Origin: Alphaproteobacteria bacterium
GTDB taxonomy: Bacteria > Pseudomonadota > Alphaproteobacteria > UBA9219 > RFNS01
Direction of reading: 5' to 3'
Length of the DNA stretch: 57,490 nt
Assembly (NCBI GenBank): GCA_016124955.1
Contig: WGMR01000004.1
Coordinates: forward strand, 1-57,490
The notes under the pieces were generated by a model that searched no databases, was not told the origin of the DNA, and saw only the letters and a list, made by a program, of their open reading frames with translations. Position 1 is the first letter of the stretch, and each line of letters begins with the position of its first letter. A program made the translations under genes and the position numbers. Shown here one piece after another: positions 26,784 through 36,040 of this stretch.

Positions 26784-27647
26784 TCAACTCCGCAGCGCCG
26801 CCATGATGTAATCGGGTACAACATTGTGCTGTGTCAGCAACTTGCCCAGCTTTGCTTCGTCCGGCCATGCGCCGTTAACCACACCGAGCGCGGTGGCATA
26901 CATGCCGCCCGGCATCAAAACGCTTTGCATGCCCGCAGCGCGCGCGCCCGCGATATCGGTTTCAAGATTATCGCCCACCATCACGGCGCGGCCCGGCGCA
27001 ATACCGAGTTCGGCCAGAATGCGCGCAAAGGCTTCCCCATACGGCTTGCCGTATGGCGCGCGGCCGTCGCCGCCCATGGCGGCATAGGCATCGACCAGCG
27101 CCGCGCTGGCCGGCACGCATGCCGCGCCAACCGCCACCGCGCGATCGGGGTTGGCACACAGCATCGGCAATTTGCGCGCAAGGCAGCGTTCCAGCAGCGG
27201 CCGGTAATGCGCCTCGTCATACCTGTCGCCCGGCAAGTTGACAACCAGAATAAAGCTGGCGTCTTCCGGTTCCGGCACAAGCGTGATGCCGGTGCCGTCA
27301 TAAAAACCGGCTTCTTCTTGCTTGCCTATCATATAGGCGCGCGCGCCAAGTTTTTGCAGCCACGCATCGTCGCGCTTTTGCAAGGCCTCGTATGTCATCT
27401 GGCCCGATGTAAGCAGCGCGTCATACAGATCGGGCACAAGCCCGTATTTTTTTATGTTTTCGCGCGCCGAAAAAAGCGGGCGCGGCGAATTGGAAAGAAT
27501 GCCGGTTTTTTTCCCCGCGCGCTTCAGCGCGCGCAAGGTGTCGATCACGCCGTCATAAGCCCGCGTGCCGTCATGCAGCACGCCCCACATGTCGAACACG
27601 AAGGCGTCCGCGCCGGTCGCATTCAGGCTTTCAAGTTTTTTCGGCAA
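26784..27647 (-). CDS. HAD-superfamily IIA hydrolase (TIGR01459-like)
   Basis: A NagD-like cytoplasmic phosphatase with unknown physiological substrate. From the TTG at 27647 it is 287 residues. Motif I is FDMWGVLHDG with nucleophile Asp19 (the DxW variant of this subfamily), motif II is ILSNSPR and motif IV is MVGDNLETDIAGARAAG. The frame is open upstream to 27731 but that part lies inside gmhA and has no homology signal. I infer a TTG start overlapping the gmhA end by 17 nt, consistent with translational coupling. TIGR01459 proteins often lie near sugar-phosphate genes, as here. Confidence 0.85.
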   Translation of the reverse strand: MPKKLESLNATGADAFVFDMWGVLHDGTRAYDGVIDTLRALKRAGKKTGILSNSPRPLFSARENIKKYGLVPDLYDALLTSGQMTYEALQKRDDAWLQKLGARAYMIGKQEEAGFYDGTGITLVPEPEDASFILVVNLPGDRYDEAHYRPLLERCLARKLPMLCANPDRAVAVGAACVPASAALVDAYAAMGGDGRAPYGKPYGEAFARILAELGIAPGRAVMVGDNLETDIAGARAAGMQSVLMPGGMYATALGVVNGAWPDEAKLGKLLTQHNVVPDYIMAALRS

Positions 27648-28215
27648 GGCGCGCTTCGGCCACTTCGCAAATATAATGATAGATGCACATATGCACCTGC
27701 TGGATATCGGGCGTGCGCTTCGACGGTACATCGATCAGAATGTCGGCAAGCGGCGCCATTTTGCCGCCGCCCGCGCCCGTAAGCGCAAGCGTTACCATGC
27801 CTTGCTTCTTCGCTTGCTCGAACGCCTTGATCACGTTGGGCGAATTGCCGGACGTGCTGATCCCCCACACCACGCCGCCCGGCGCGCCATAGGCTTCCAC
27901 CTGGCGGGAAAACACCGTGTCGTAGCCAACATCGTTGCTCCAGGCCGTCAGCGTCGCGTTGTCGGCCGTCAGCGCGATCACGTTATAGGCCTTGCGATTG
28001 ACCAGAAAGCGCCCGACCATTTCGCCCGCAATATGCATGGCATCGGCAGCCGAACCGCCATTGCCGCACACCAAAACAGGCTTGCTTGCCGCAAGCGCCG
28101 CCACAATGGCTTCAACCGCGTCGTCGGCGCGTGCCGCCGCGCCATGCGCGGCCATGGCAGCCGCAAGCTCGGACGCGTTCTTCAAATGCTGCTGGATGGT
28201 AAGCCCGGTGGTCAT
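27631..28215 (-). CDS. gmhA: Phosphoheptose isomerase (SIS domain)
   Basis: GmhA converts sedoheptulose 7-phosphate to D-glycero-D-manno-heptose 7-phosphate, the first step of heptose synthesis for LPS core or capsule. The 194-residue product has the single SIS domain with CGNGGSAADAMHIAGEMVGRF near residues 50-70, ISTSGNSPNVI near 119-129 and ALTGAGGG. The metal-site region (IQQVHMCIYHYICE) near the end also fits GmhA. The other heptose genes (hldE, gmhB) are not in this window. It is followed by the HAD gene with overlapping ends. Confidence 0.9.
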   Translation of the reverse strand: MTTGLTIQQHLKNASELAAAMAAHGAAARADDAVEAIVAALAASKPVLVCGNGGSAADAMHIAGEMVGRFLVNRKAYNVIALTADNATLTAWSNDVGYDTVFSRQVEAYGAPGGVVWGISTSGNSPNVIKAFEQAKKQGMVTLALTGAGGGKMAPLADILIDVPSKRTPDIQQVHMCIYHYICEVAEARLAEKT

Positions 28216-28281
28216 AGGCCGATCTTAGCGTCCGCAACCCCTATAGGCTATGAAAAAAAGGCCGCGCACGGCACGGGGCGC

Positions 28282-29565
28282 CTACGAAGCGCCGGCGCAA
28301 TCTTCTCTGCCTTCCTCGTGCGCCGCAAAGCGCAGAAAAGCCGGGCTCAGATGCGCGGCGAAGGCGTGGCGGGAAAACATGCGCGCGGCATGGTCGCTGG
28401 CACGGCGGCCCATGGCGGCGCACTGGTCCTCGTTCTTCAGCAAATAACGCAGCGCGCGGGCGGCATCGTCCACATCGGCCTCGGCCCACTGCCCATCGCG
28501 ATACTGGCCCTGCGGGTCCACCACCGGCACCAGCCGGTAATCGACCAGCTCGGCGCAGGCACGGTTCATGAAATCGACATTCCCGGACCAGTTGGTCGCC
28601 ACCACCGCCTTGCCAAGACGCATGGCTTCGGCGAGCACGAGCCCGAAACCTTCGGCCCGGTGCAGCGAAAGCACAATATCGCAGCTCGCGATCAACGCGT
28701 AGGCCGCTTCCTGATCGAGCGTATCGGTCATAAGCCGGATGCGCGGGTCGCCCGCCGTCAGCGCCTTAAGCGCCGCAAACTGTTCGGGCGCGGCTTCCGG
28801 GTGGCTGACCTTGATAACCAGCAGCGCGCCATATGTGCCGGGCTCGGCGGCACGAAACGCCTTGATGGCCGCCATCGGGTTTTTGCGCGCCATGCTGGAG
28901 CGCAGATCGAACATCGTGAGCACGATCTTCATATGGTCGGGCAAATCGAAGCGCGCGCGCGCCGGCATCACGTGATCGAGCGCGGGCACCGGGTGCGGCA
29001 CCACATGCACGGGAATGGGCGGGATCGCGCTGCGTGCCAGAATGGCGTCGCGCACGAAATTGCTGTGTACCCATAATTCATGGAAGTGGCGCAGACGCGG
29101 CATCCAGGCTTCCGGCACTTCCGGCGTTTCCCACGCCCAGAAACCTATGCGATAGCTGCTGCGCACCAGCGCGGGATCAAGATGCGAAAAAGCCATGCCC
29201 ATTTCCGGCGGATTGACGCCGAGCACGAGCACGCCGCCCGCGGGCGCGGGCTTTTGCGGCAGCGCCGCTTCGCCGTAATCCTGCAGCTTGATCATGGCGC
29301 TGAGGCTTTCTTCGCGCAGCGCATAGCCGCAAGCCTGCAAACCGTCGCGGTAAAGCCGCATGGCGGTGCCGAGCCCGAGCACGGATTGCGTATAACCGGC
29401 AATTGTTACCGGCCCCTGCGGAATGGTTTCAAGCGGCGCGGGCGGCGGCACCTTGCGCGCCAACACATTGTTGACCCTGTCGCGCACCAGCGGCGCCATG
29501 CGTTTGCGCATGCCCTCCGGCACGAAATTGCGCCAGCCGCGTTGCAGGATTTTCAAAGCCGCCAT
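28282..29565 (-). CDS. Glycosyltransferase, GT4-like
   Basis: The 427-residue cytoplasmic enzyme has a C-terminal Rossmann domain with the retaining-GT4 signature LSLHRAEGFGLVLAEAMRLGKAVVAT near residues 300-325, where the E-x7-E pattern lies. The N-terminal half contains IAGYTQSVLGLGTAMRLY and FWAWETPEVPEAW. These features are like GT4 enzymes of polysaccharide clusters. Donor and acceptor cannot be read from the sequence. Position beside gmhA and opposite the exporter permease suggests a part in surface polysaccharide assembly. Its start lies about 215 nt from the divergent permease gene. Confidence 0.85.
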   Translation of the reverse strand: MAALKILQRGWRNFVPEGMRKRMAPLVRDRVNNVLARKVPPPAPLETIPQGPVTIAGYTQSVLGLGTAMRLYRDGLQACGYALREESLSAMIKLQDYGEAALPQKPAPAGGVLVLGVNPPEMGMAFSHLDPALVRSSYRIGFWAWETPEVPEAWMPRLRHFHELWVHSNFVRDAILARSAIPPIPVHVVPHPVPALDHVMPARARFDLPDHMKIVLTMFDLRSSMARKNPMAAIKAFRAAEPGTYGALLVIKVSHPEAAPEQFAALKALTAGDPRIRLMTDTLDQEAAYALIASCDIVLSLHRAEGFGLVLAEAMRLGKAVVATNWSGNVDFMNRACAELVDYRLVPVVDPQGQYRDGQWAEADVDDAARALRYLLKNEDQCAAMGRRASDHAARMFSRHAFAAHLSPAFLRFAAHEEGREDCAGAS

Positions 29566-29781
29566 GAAAAAGCCGTTGCTGTTTTCGCCGTAAAATTCCG
29601 GTTAAACGGTCAATAGGGGTCCGCCCGCCTGGCCGCCGCGCCGGTGCTGCGGCCTGCCCGCTTCCTGCGGGGTCATCATCTCGTGAAATCACCGCTGTTT
29701 TAGCCCATTGCCGGGGAAACTGAAACCGCTTATTTTGCCTGCTCGAACAGTCATTTGCCCTCCGGAACACGCCGCAAGTCC

Positions 29782-30615
29782 ATGAACGCTTCCCAGGCCG
29801 CGCCCATCCCTCCGCCCACGGCACCCGCCGTGCCCGAAGGGCTGTTTGCGCGGCTATGGACGGCGCGGCACTTTACCCTGCATCTTGCGCTCGCCGAATT
29901 GCGCGCGCGCTTTCGCCGTTCCTATATCGGCATTTTATGGGCGATGCTGCAGCCGCTTTTGCTCACGCTCGTGATCGCGGTGGTGATGACCGCAATTTTC
30001 AAGCAGCCCTTCGCCAGTTTCTCCGTTTATGTCTTTTCCGGCCTTGTGCTGTGGGAATATTTCACGAACGCGATCATGATCGGCGCGGTCGCGCTTGTGA
30101 ACGCCGAAGGCTATATCAAGCAGGTCAGCCTGCCGGTCGTCATTTACCCGGTAAAGGCGATGGTCTATTGCACTATTTTGTTCGGGCTTGGTTTGTCCGG
30201 CTTCGCGCTCTATACGCTGGCGGTAAGCCCGGATCTGTTCAGCCTGTACTGGCTCTATATTGCGCCGCTCACGCTCGCGATGCTGGCGCTGTGCACGCCG
30301 CTTGCCATCATCAGCGCTTTTATCAATCTGAAGTTCCGCGATTACCAGCAATCGATCGGGATCGCGCTGCAAATGCTTTGGTACCTTTCGCCCGTTTTCA
30401 TCATGCGCAACATCTTCGAACATCCGGCGCTGGCGACCTGGACCGCGATCAACCCCATCGCCGCCCTGTGCGATATCATGCGCGCGCCGCTGCTGGAAGG
30501 CCGCGCGCCTGATGCGCGCGATTGGATGGTGATTGGCGTTTATGCCGCAATTTTCTGGGCCGCCGCGCTTATCGTCATGGCGCGTGAACGAAAGAAGGTT
30601 GTGTTTTACTTCTAG
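29782..30615 (+). CDS. ABC-2 type polysaccharide/polyol phosphate export permease (Wzm-like)
   Basis: This is the inner-membrane subunit of an ATP-driven exporter for O-antigen or capsule. The 277-residue product from the ATG at 29782 (an upstream TTG at 29755 is possible) has a proline-rich N-terminus, then LAELRARFRRSYIGILWAM, the conserved segment of Wzm/KpsM permeases. Six transmembrane helices and the SAFINLKFRDYQQSIGIALQ loop follow. The ATPase partner is encoded on the opposite strand, tail to tail, 3 nt away. Confidence 0.9.
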   Translation: MNASQAAPIPPPTAPAVPEGLFARLWTARHFTLHLALAELRARFRRSYIGILWAMLQPLLLTLVIAVVMTAIFKQPFASFSVYVFSGLVLWEYFTNAIMIGAVALVNAEGYIKQVSLPVVIYPVKAMVYCTILFGLGLSGFALYTLAVSPDLFSLYWLYIAPLTLAMLALCTPLAIISAFINLKFRDYQQSIGIALQMLWYLSPVFIMRNIFEHPALATWTAINPIAALCDIMRAPLLEGRAPDARDWMVIGVYAAIFWAAALIVMARERKKVVFYF

Positions 30616-30618
30616 GCT

Positions 30619-31431
30619 TCAGGCCGCGCTCAGCTTCTTGCCCGTCATTTCCTCGTGATACGCGCCGCACACCGTATCGGGGTCGCCGTCCGCGCGCAGC
30701 TTGCCGCCATCGATCCAGATGATGCGGTTGCAGATGCGGCGGATCAGGTTCATATCGTGCGTCACGAACACAACGATGCTGGCGCGGCTGATCAACCCCT
30801 GCATGCGTTCCGCCGCGCGCTGCTGGAAAGCGGCATCGCCCGCGCCGAACACTTCGTCGATCAGCAGAATGTTGCCTTCGAGGTAAGTCGATATGGCGAA
30901 GGCCAGCCGCACATACATGCCGGCGGAATACATGCGCATCGGCATATCGATGAATTCGCCCAGGCCCGCAAAATCCACGATATCCTTTTCGCGTGCAGCG
31001 ATATCGTCGGGCGCGCACCCCATTGCAAGGCCGCGATAAAAAATGTTTTCGCGGCCGGTCGATTCCGTCTCGAACCCCAAACCGAAATCGAACAGACTCT
31101 GGATCCGCCCGCGCACCTCGATCCGCCCGTCCGCAACCGGGTAAATCCCCGCCATCGCGCGCAAAAGCGTCGATTTGCCCGCGCCGTTGCGGCCGATGAT
31201 CCCGACCTTTTCGCCAACGCCAATGGAAAGGCTGACGCCGTTCAATGCGGTATGAAACTGTTTTTGCGGGCCCTGCGCGCCGCGATGGCCGAAAAGGCTG
31301 AAAAGCCCGGTCTTCAAACTGCCTTTGATGAACGGCCCGACAGGATAGCGCAGCACAACGCCGTCAAGCCTGATCAAAGGTTCGGGCAACGTTGCCTGCG
31401 TTTCACGCTTCATCAGTTTGCGCAGCACCAT
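30619..31431 (-). CDS. ABC-type polysaccharide export ATPase (Wzt/KpsT-like)
   Basis: This 270-residue ATPase powers polysaccharide export with the adjacent permease. Walker A is GRNGAGKST, the signature region is MYSAGMYVRLAFA (the Wzt-type variant of LSGGQ) and Walker B is NILLIDEVFGAGD, followed by the switch VFVTHDMN. It lacks the C-terminal carbohydrate-binding domain of long Wzt proteins, so export is probably not gated by O-antigen end modification. The start at 31431 lies 13 nt after the LysE-like stop, making it the last gene of the lpxD operon; the longer frame upstream overlaps that gene. Confidence 0.9.
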   Translation of the reverse strand: MVLRKLMKRETQATLPEPLIRLDGVVLRYPVGPFIKGSLKTGLFSLFGHRGAQGPQKQFHTALNGVSLSIGVGEKVGIIGRNGAGKSTLLRAMAGIYPVADGRIEVRGRIQSLFDFGLGFETESTGRENIFYRGLAMGCAPDDIAAREKDIVDFAGLGEFIDMPMRMYSAGMYVRLAFAISTYLEGNILLIDEVFGAGDAAFQQRAAERMQGLISRASIVVFVTHDMNLIRRICNRIIWIDGGKLRADGDPDTVCGAYHEEMTGKKLSAA

Positions 31432-31444
31432 CGCCCGCCCCCGC

Positions 31445-32086
31445 CTACAGAACCGCGCCGGCGAGCGGCGCTTCGAGCAGCGCGCCAAGCAAAACCCACG
31501 CCGCCAGCGCCGCCATCAGAACGGCGGTGCCGCGGTTGATCACGGCGATGGTCTTTTCATCGAAGTGATGCCGCACGCAAGCGATGCCGCCCGAAAGCGT
31601 AAACCACCATGCCAGCGAACCGAGCATAATGCCGGCCGTCAACGTGCTGGCATCGGCATGCCCGAGCCTGCCGCCAAGCGCCGTCACCACAGCCATGATC
31701 GCGAACACGGTCACGGGGTTGGTGGCGGTCAGCATAAAGCCGCTCAACACAGCCTTCAGCGCGCCCGCCGCGCCGTCTGCGCCCACGGGCGCGTGCGGAT
31801 GCGCGCGCCATAATTTCCATGTCATGGCGATCAGCACGATCCCGCCCACAATCCGGATCGGTCCCTGATAACCTTCAAGCAGGCTGATGATCGCGGCAAT
31901 GCCGAAGGCGGCAACCGCACCGAACAGCGTGTCGGCCGCGGCGGCGCCGATCCCCGTCGCAAGACCGCTGAGAATGCCGCTATGCACCGTGCGCCGTATC
32001 ACCAAAAGCCCGACGGGCCCCACGGGCGCCGCCACCATGACGCCGAGCACGATACCGCGGAACAGAACATCTATCTGGTCGAACAC
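31445..32086 (-). CDS. LysE/RhtB family translocator
   Basis: The 213-residue inner-membrane protein has about six hydrophobic segments and the family N-terminus GIVLGVMVAAPVGPVGLLVIRRT, followed by GLATGIGAAAADTLFGAVA and LTATNPVTVFAIMAV. LysE/RhtB proteins export amino acids or related small molecules, and the substrate cannot be told from sequence. It sits 3 nt after the ketosynthase gene and 13 nt before the exporter ATPase, within one operon. Confidence 0.88.
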   Translation of the reverse strand: MFDQIDVLFRGIVLGVMVAAPVGPVGLLVIRRTVHSGILSGLATGIGAAAADTLFGAVAAFGIAAIISLLEGYQGPIRIVGGIVLIAMTWKLWRAHPHAPVGADGAAGALKAVLSGFMLTATNPVTVFAIMAVVTALGGRLGHADASTLTAGIMLGSLAWWFTLSGGIACVRHHFDEKTIAVINRGTAVLMAALAAWVLLGALLEAPLAGAVL

Positions 32087-32089
32087 CGT

Positions 32090-33316
32090 TTATGCCCCGC
32101 CATGTTGTGTAACCGCCAGCACGGCATTGAGCCCGCCGAACGCGAATGAATTTTTCAGCGCCGCGCGCAACGGCATCGCGCGCGCTTCGCCCGTAACGAT
32201 ATCGAGCGCGCATTCCGGGTCTGCCGCGGTGAAATGCGCGGTCGGCGGCACGCGCTGCGCCTGCATGGCAAGCGCAAGCGCAACCATTTCGAGCGCGCCC
32301 GCCGCGCCCAGCGCATGCCCGAACAGCGATTTATTGGCAGTCACCGCCAGCTGGCCCGTATGCGCGCCGAACACGGCGTTCAGCGCCTTCGTCTCGGTCA
32401 AATCGTTGGCGCGCGTGCCGGTGCCGTGCGCATTGATATGGCCTATATCTTCCGCCTTCAGCCCCGCGTCATCGAGCGCGTTTTGCATAGCCCGCGCCAT
32501 GCCGCCCGCGTCCGGCGTCGTCAGATCGCAGGCATCCGCGCTTTGCCCGAACCCGGCCAGCTCGGCGTAAATTTTTGCGCCGCGCGCTTGCGCGCGTTCA
32601 AGCGTTTCCAGCATCAGAATGCCGCAACCTTCGCCCATCACCATGCCCTGCCGGCCTTGCGAAAACGGGCGGCATACATCCGGCGCCATCACGCGCAAGG
32701 CTTCCCAGCCCTTCAGCGTGCCGAAGGTCATGCAGGCTTCCGTGCCGCCCGTGACGGCATAATCGACCGCGCCCGAACGCACCATCTGCATGGCGACACC
32801 GATCGCGTGCGTAGCCGAAGCGCAGGCGGACGCGACCGTAAAGGCCGGGCCGGTCAGCCCGCGGTCCATGCTGATATGGCTGGCGGCAGCGTTGATCATC
32901 AGCCGCGGAATGGTGAAAGGGTGAACGCGGCCGCCCGCGCGGTCGCGCAGCCGGTTATAGGAATCTTCCAGCGTCTGGTGCCCGCCCACGCCCGAACCGA
33001 TGATGGTGGCGCAGCGCAGCGCCTCGTCCGGCGTCAAGGTCAGCCCGGCATCGTTCATCGCCTGCCGCGCGGCGATTACCGCGAACTGCGAAAAACGGTC
33101 CATGAATCCGAGCTTCTTGGAATCGATGATTTTTTCGGGCGCGAAATCTTTTATCACGGCGCCGGGGTAGTTTACCTTGCCGTCCTCGCGCTCGAAATCG
33201 ATGCGGCCAAGCACGCTTTTGCCGGAAAAAATATTTTCGGCAAAGTCGGGAACGGTTTCGCCCGCAGGGCAAACAACGCCAAGGCCGGTGATGACGACGC
33301 GCGGAACCGGTTTCAT
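32090..33316 (-). CDS. Beta-ketoacyl-ACP synthase II-like
   Basis: This FabF-family condensing enzyme adds malonyl-derived two-carbon units to acyl-ACP. The 408 residues from the ATG at 33316 contain the Cys-His-His triad: C165 in ASACASATHAIG, H297 in NAHGTGT and H334 in LFGHALGAAG. The longer frame to 33403 begins in unlikely sequence, so I reject it. It follows a dedicated acyl carrier protein gene by 28 nt and an lpxD gene, so it probably tailors an acyl chain for lipid A or another envelope lipid rather than serving bulk synthesis. That specialisation is inferred from context. Confidence 0.9.
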   Translation of the reverse strand: MKPVPRVVITGLGVVCPAGETVPDFAENIFSGKSVLGRIDFEREDGKVNYPGAVIKDFAPEKIIDSKKLGFMDRFSQFAVIAARQAMNDAGLTLTPDEALRCATIIGSGVGGHQTLEDSYNRLRDRAGGRVHPFTIPRLMINAAASHISMDRGLTGPAFTVASACASATHAIGVAMQMVRSGAVDYAVTGGTEACMTFGTLKGWEALRVMAPDVCRPFSQGRQGMVMGEGCGILMLETLERAQARGAKIYAELAGFGQSADACDLTTPDAGGMARAMQNALDDAGLKAEDIGHINAHGTGTRANDLTETKALNAVFGAHTGQLAVTANKSLFGHALGAAGALEMVALALAMQAQRVPPTAHFTAADPECALDIVTGEARAMPLRAALKNSFAFGGLNAVLAVTQHGGA

Positions 33317-33344
33317 GATGTGGGGTTCATGTCTGGCGGCGGGC

Positions 33345-33632
33345 TTAGGAAGCCGCTCCGGCCTGTTTCGCGCCGCCCTGCTTGATCGCGATCTGCTGTT
33401 CAACCAGCTTCACGACCTGCCCGAGCGTCTCGAATTCCTTGTTCTCGGCATTGGCGTTGAACGGCAACTGGACCGCATATTTGTCCTCGAGCGCGAACAC
33501 GATCTCGACCACATCAAGCGAGCTGATATTAAGGTCCGTCAGCTTGGCGGCGGGATCGAGCTTGTCCCGCTCGACCATGGCCTTGTCGGCAATGATGTCC
33601 AGAATCTCGTTGGTCAGGCTGTTTTCCGTCAT
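33345..33632 (-). CDS. Specialised acyl carrier protein
   Basis: The 95-residue protein starts at an ATG with GGAGAA upstream. The phosphopantetheine site is LNISSLDVVEIVFALEDKY with Ser38. Ser also replaces the Asp that normally precedes it (SSL instead of DSL). The rest is a standard four-helix acidic ACP, with an Ala/Gly/Lys-rich tail. Its location between lpxD and a ketosynthase recalls the acpXL and nodFE arrangements, so it may carry an unusual fatty acid to a dedicated acyltransferase. Confidence 0.88.
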   Translation of the reverse strand: MTENSLTNEILDIIADKAMVERDKLDPAAKLTDLNISSLDVVEIVFALEDKYAVQLPFNANAENKEFETLGQVVKLVEQQIAIKQGGAKQAGAAS

Positions 33633-33677
33633 AGGCAATTCTCCGGGCACGCTTTTGTTTTCCTTGCTAAATAACCT

Positions 33678-34799
33678 TCAGCCATTGTCGCGGCTTTGTT
33701 CCAGCCGTGCAAGTTTTTGCGCCAGTTCTTTAACATCCGCGAACAGCATCTTCAACCTGTTGATATGCATAATATTTTCATAGACCCGGGTGCGCGCCAT
33801 CGCGGGCAATCCGGCCACGATGCTTTTGGCCGGCACGGTGCTGCCCACGCCCGAAAAGGCCTGCACGACCGCATCGTCGCCGATCCGCAGGTGATCGCCC
33901 ACCCCGGCGCTGCCGCCAAGCACAACCCGGTTGCCAAGCACGGCGCTGCCCGCAATTCCGGCGCGGCCGCAGATCAGGCAATCTTCGCCGATCTGCACAT
34001 TATGGCCGATCTGGACCTGGTTATCGATTTTGGTGCCGCGGCCGATGCGGGTCGGCGCCACGGTGCCGCGGTCGATGCTGGTGCAAGCGCCGATCTCGAC
34101 ATCGTCGCCCACGATCACGTTACCGAGGCTGGCGATCCGCACCAGGCCCTGATGGTTGGTCGCCTTCACCTCGCCGCTCGCCTTGGCGCTTTCGACGCTG
34201 CCCGCCTCGGGCGTCACGAAGCTGAAACCGTCCGCGCCGATCACGGCGTTGTAATGAATGATGCAGCGCGCGCCGATCGAAACATTCTCACCGATCCGCA
34301 CGCCCGCGCGCACAAGCGTATCGGCGCCGATCTGCGCGCCCGCTTCTACCGTCACATGCGCATGCAAAACGGCGCGGTCGCCGATCTGCGCGCCGCTCGC
34401 TACATAGCAATGGGCGCCCACCGAAGCCTGCGCACCAAGTTGCACGCCGTCTTCCACCGTCGCGGTCGGGTGCACACCGGGCGCGCCCGGTGTGGGCGCG
34501 GCGAACAGGCCGGTTAGCTGTGCCATAGCAAGGCGCGGACGGCGCACGACCACGCAGGCCGCAAATTCACCCGCCACCGCCGCAACATCTTCGCCCAAAG
34601 CTTCTTCGCCAAGCACGACGGCATCGCACCCTTTTTCGCGCGCAAGCGGCACAAGCTTCTTGTCCATCGCCAGCGCAAGGTCGCCCGCCGCGCGCCAGTC
34701 GGAAGGATGCGTGATGCGGCTGATCGCGCGCGCGCCATCACCCACCAGCCTGCCGCCCGTGGCGGCGGCGATTTCCTGCATGGTATGGGTGCGCGGCAT
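33678..34799 (-). CDS. lpxD: UDP-3-O-acylglucosamine N-acyltransferase
   Basis: LpxD transfers a hydroxyacyl chain from ACP to the 2-amino group of UDP-3-O-acyl-glucosamine in lipid A synthesis. The 373-residue product starts at 34799 after GAAGGAG. It has an N-terminal uridine-binding domain and a left-handed beta-helix of hexapeptide repeats (about residues 105-320). The catalytic His lies in QIGHNVQIGE, and the C-terminal helix binds ACP. It is not in the usual bamA-lpxD-fabZ-lpxA cluster but heads an operon with its own ACP and ketosynthase, so it could be a second LpxD or the only one moved. Confidence 0.93.
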   Translation of the reverse strand: MPRTHTMQEIAAATGGRLVGDGARAISRITHPSDWRAAGDLALAMDKKLVPLAREKGCDAVVLGEEALGEDVAAVAGEFAACVVVRRPRLAMAQLTGLFAAPTPGAPGVHPTATVEDGVQLGAQASVGAHCYVASGAQIGDRAVLHAHVTVEAGAQIGADTLVRAGVRIGENVSIGARCIIHYNAVIGADGFSFVTPEAGSVESAKASGEVKATNHQGLVRIASLGNVIVGDDVEIGACTSIDRGTVAPTRIGRGTKIDNQVQIGHNVQIGEDCLICGRAGIAGSAVLGNRVVLGGSAGVGDHLRIGDDAVVQAFSGVGSTVPAKSIVAGLPAMARTRVYENIMHINRLKMLFADVKELAQKLARLEQSRDNG

Positions 34800-34909
34800 G
34801 GCTTGGGCTCCTTCTGCCCCTGGAATGTTTCTGCCCCCATAGATAGGCCAGCGCGCGCGGGCTGAAAAGGGCGTGGTGGCGCCGTGAAATAATTGGTAAC
34901 AATAGCTGC

Positions 34910-36040
34910 ATGCGCGCCGCCCCTGCATCGCTTTTTCCGCCATTGTTTTTACGGCCCGGTTTGATGGCGGCCTTGATGCTGTGCGCGCTTGCCTGCCTGC
35001 CCGGCACGGCGGCGGCCGGGGCCAAGAACGGCATGCCTTCGCTTTTGCAGCCCGAAGATGTGTGGGCGATCCGCGCGGTGCCGACGGGCGATGACAGCAG
35101 CGGCGGCTACTGCCTGCTCGATCAGCCTTATGAGAACGGTTTCCGGCTGCATTTCGCCCTGCTCGATGAAGGGCCGAAGGACGCTGCGGCAACCGACGAT
35201 ACGCCGGAAGCCGGGCATCTCAGCCTCGGGCTCGTGGTGCCGCGCGCGGGCTTCGGAAGCGGCGACACACACGATCTTATCTTGCAAATCGATAGCGCGT
35301 TGCAACGCCCGGTGCGGGCGGTGGCCAAAACCGGCGATCTGCTGGTCGCCGATATCGGCCGCGACCGCGATTTCATTTATGCGCTGCGTCACGGCATGCA
35401 GTTGATCGCCATCGGCCGCATCGATCATACCAGCTACGCGCTGCCGAACCTCGATGACGCTTTCACGCATCTGGCCGCCTGCGCGGCCGATTTACGCGCA
35501 AAGGCACAAGACCGCGCGCGTGCCGCGCACATGCTGGTGCCCGAAGCGTGGCCCGAAAGCCTTGGCGCGCTTTTGCGCGCGGCGGGGCTGACGGGCGCGG
35601 TGCCGGTCGCGCTCGGCGATGTTCCGCCCGATCTGCGCCCGGCCGATTATGTATGGCGGCACGGCAATGTGCTTGGCGGCGTGCGCGAAACACAAGCGCC
35701 GGATGGCGCTTCGCTCGAAGGCATGGTCAAGTTTTATGCCGATGCGTTCCGGGAAAAATGCCAGGGCAAGTTCACGGCGCGTGAAGGCACGGCGCTGGGC
35801 GCCGGCATGGCGCACATGATGCCGGGCACGATTGCGTGCGAGCTGACGGACACAAGCATCTTCGCCGCACTTATATATGTGCTAAGCCGCGACGGGGTTT
35901 TCACGCTCTACCTCAATCAGGGCGAAGCGGCCGCGGCGGCGCAGGCGACCGCCGATCGCGACGCCATCATGCGCACGCTGCGCGGCTTCTATGCTGATGC
36001 CGCCAAGCCGGGCACACCGGTGGCGGCCAAAAAACCGTAA
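34910..36040 (+). CDS. Periplasmic or exported protein of unknown function
   Basis: The 376-residue product starts with a hydrophobic Sec signal (ALMLCALACLPGTAAAG, cleavage near residue 36). The mature part is mixed alpha/beta, with QPEDVWAIRAVPTGDDSSGGYCLL near the N-terminus, a repeated 'DGASLEGMVKFYADAFREKCQGKF' type helix, and four cysteines that may pair (Tyr-Cys, Ala-Cys, Lys-Cys and Ala-Cys contexts). I recognise no family. It is divergent from lpxD with 110 nt between them, and about 240 nt separates it from the next gene. Confidence 0.75.
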   Translation: MRAAPASLFPPLFLRPGLMAALMLCALACLPGTAAAGAKNGMPSLLQPEDVWAIRAVPTGDDSSGGYCLLDQPYENGFRLHFALLDEGPKDAAATDDTPEAGHLSLGLVVPRAGFGSGDTHDLILQIDSALQRPVRAVAKTGDLLVADIGRDRDFIYALRHGMQLIAIGRIDHTSYALPNLDDAFTHLAACAADLRAKAQDRARAAHMLVPEAWPESLGALLRAAGLTGAVPVALGDVPPDLRPADYVWRHGNVLGGVRETQAPDGASLEGMVKFYADAFREKCQGKFTAREGTALGAGMAHMMPGTIACELTDTSIFAALIYVLSRDGVFTLYLNQGEAAAAAQATADRDAIMRTLRGFYADAAKPGTPVAAKKP

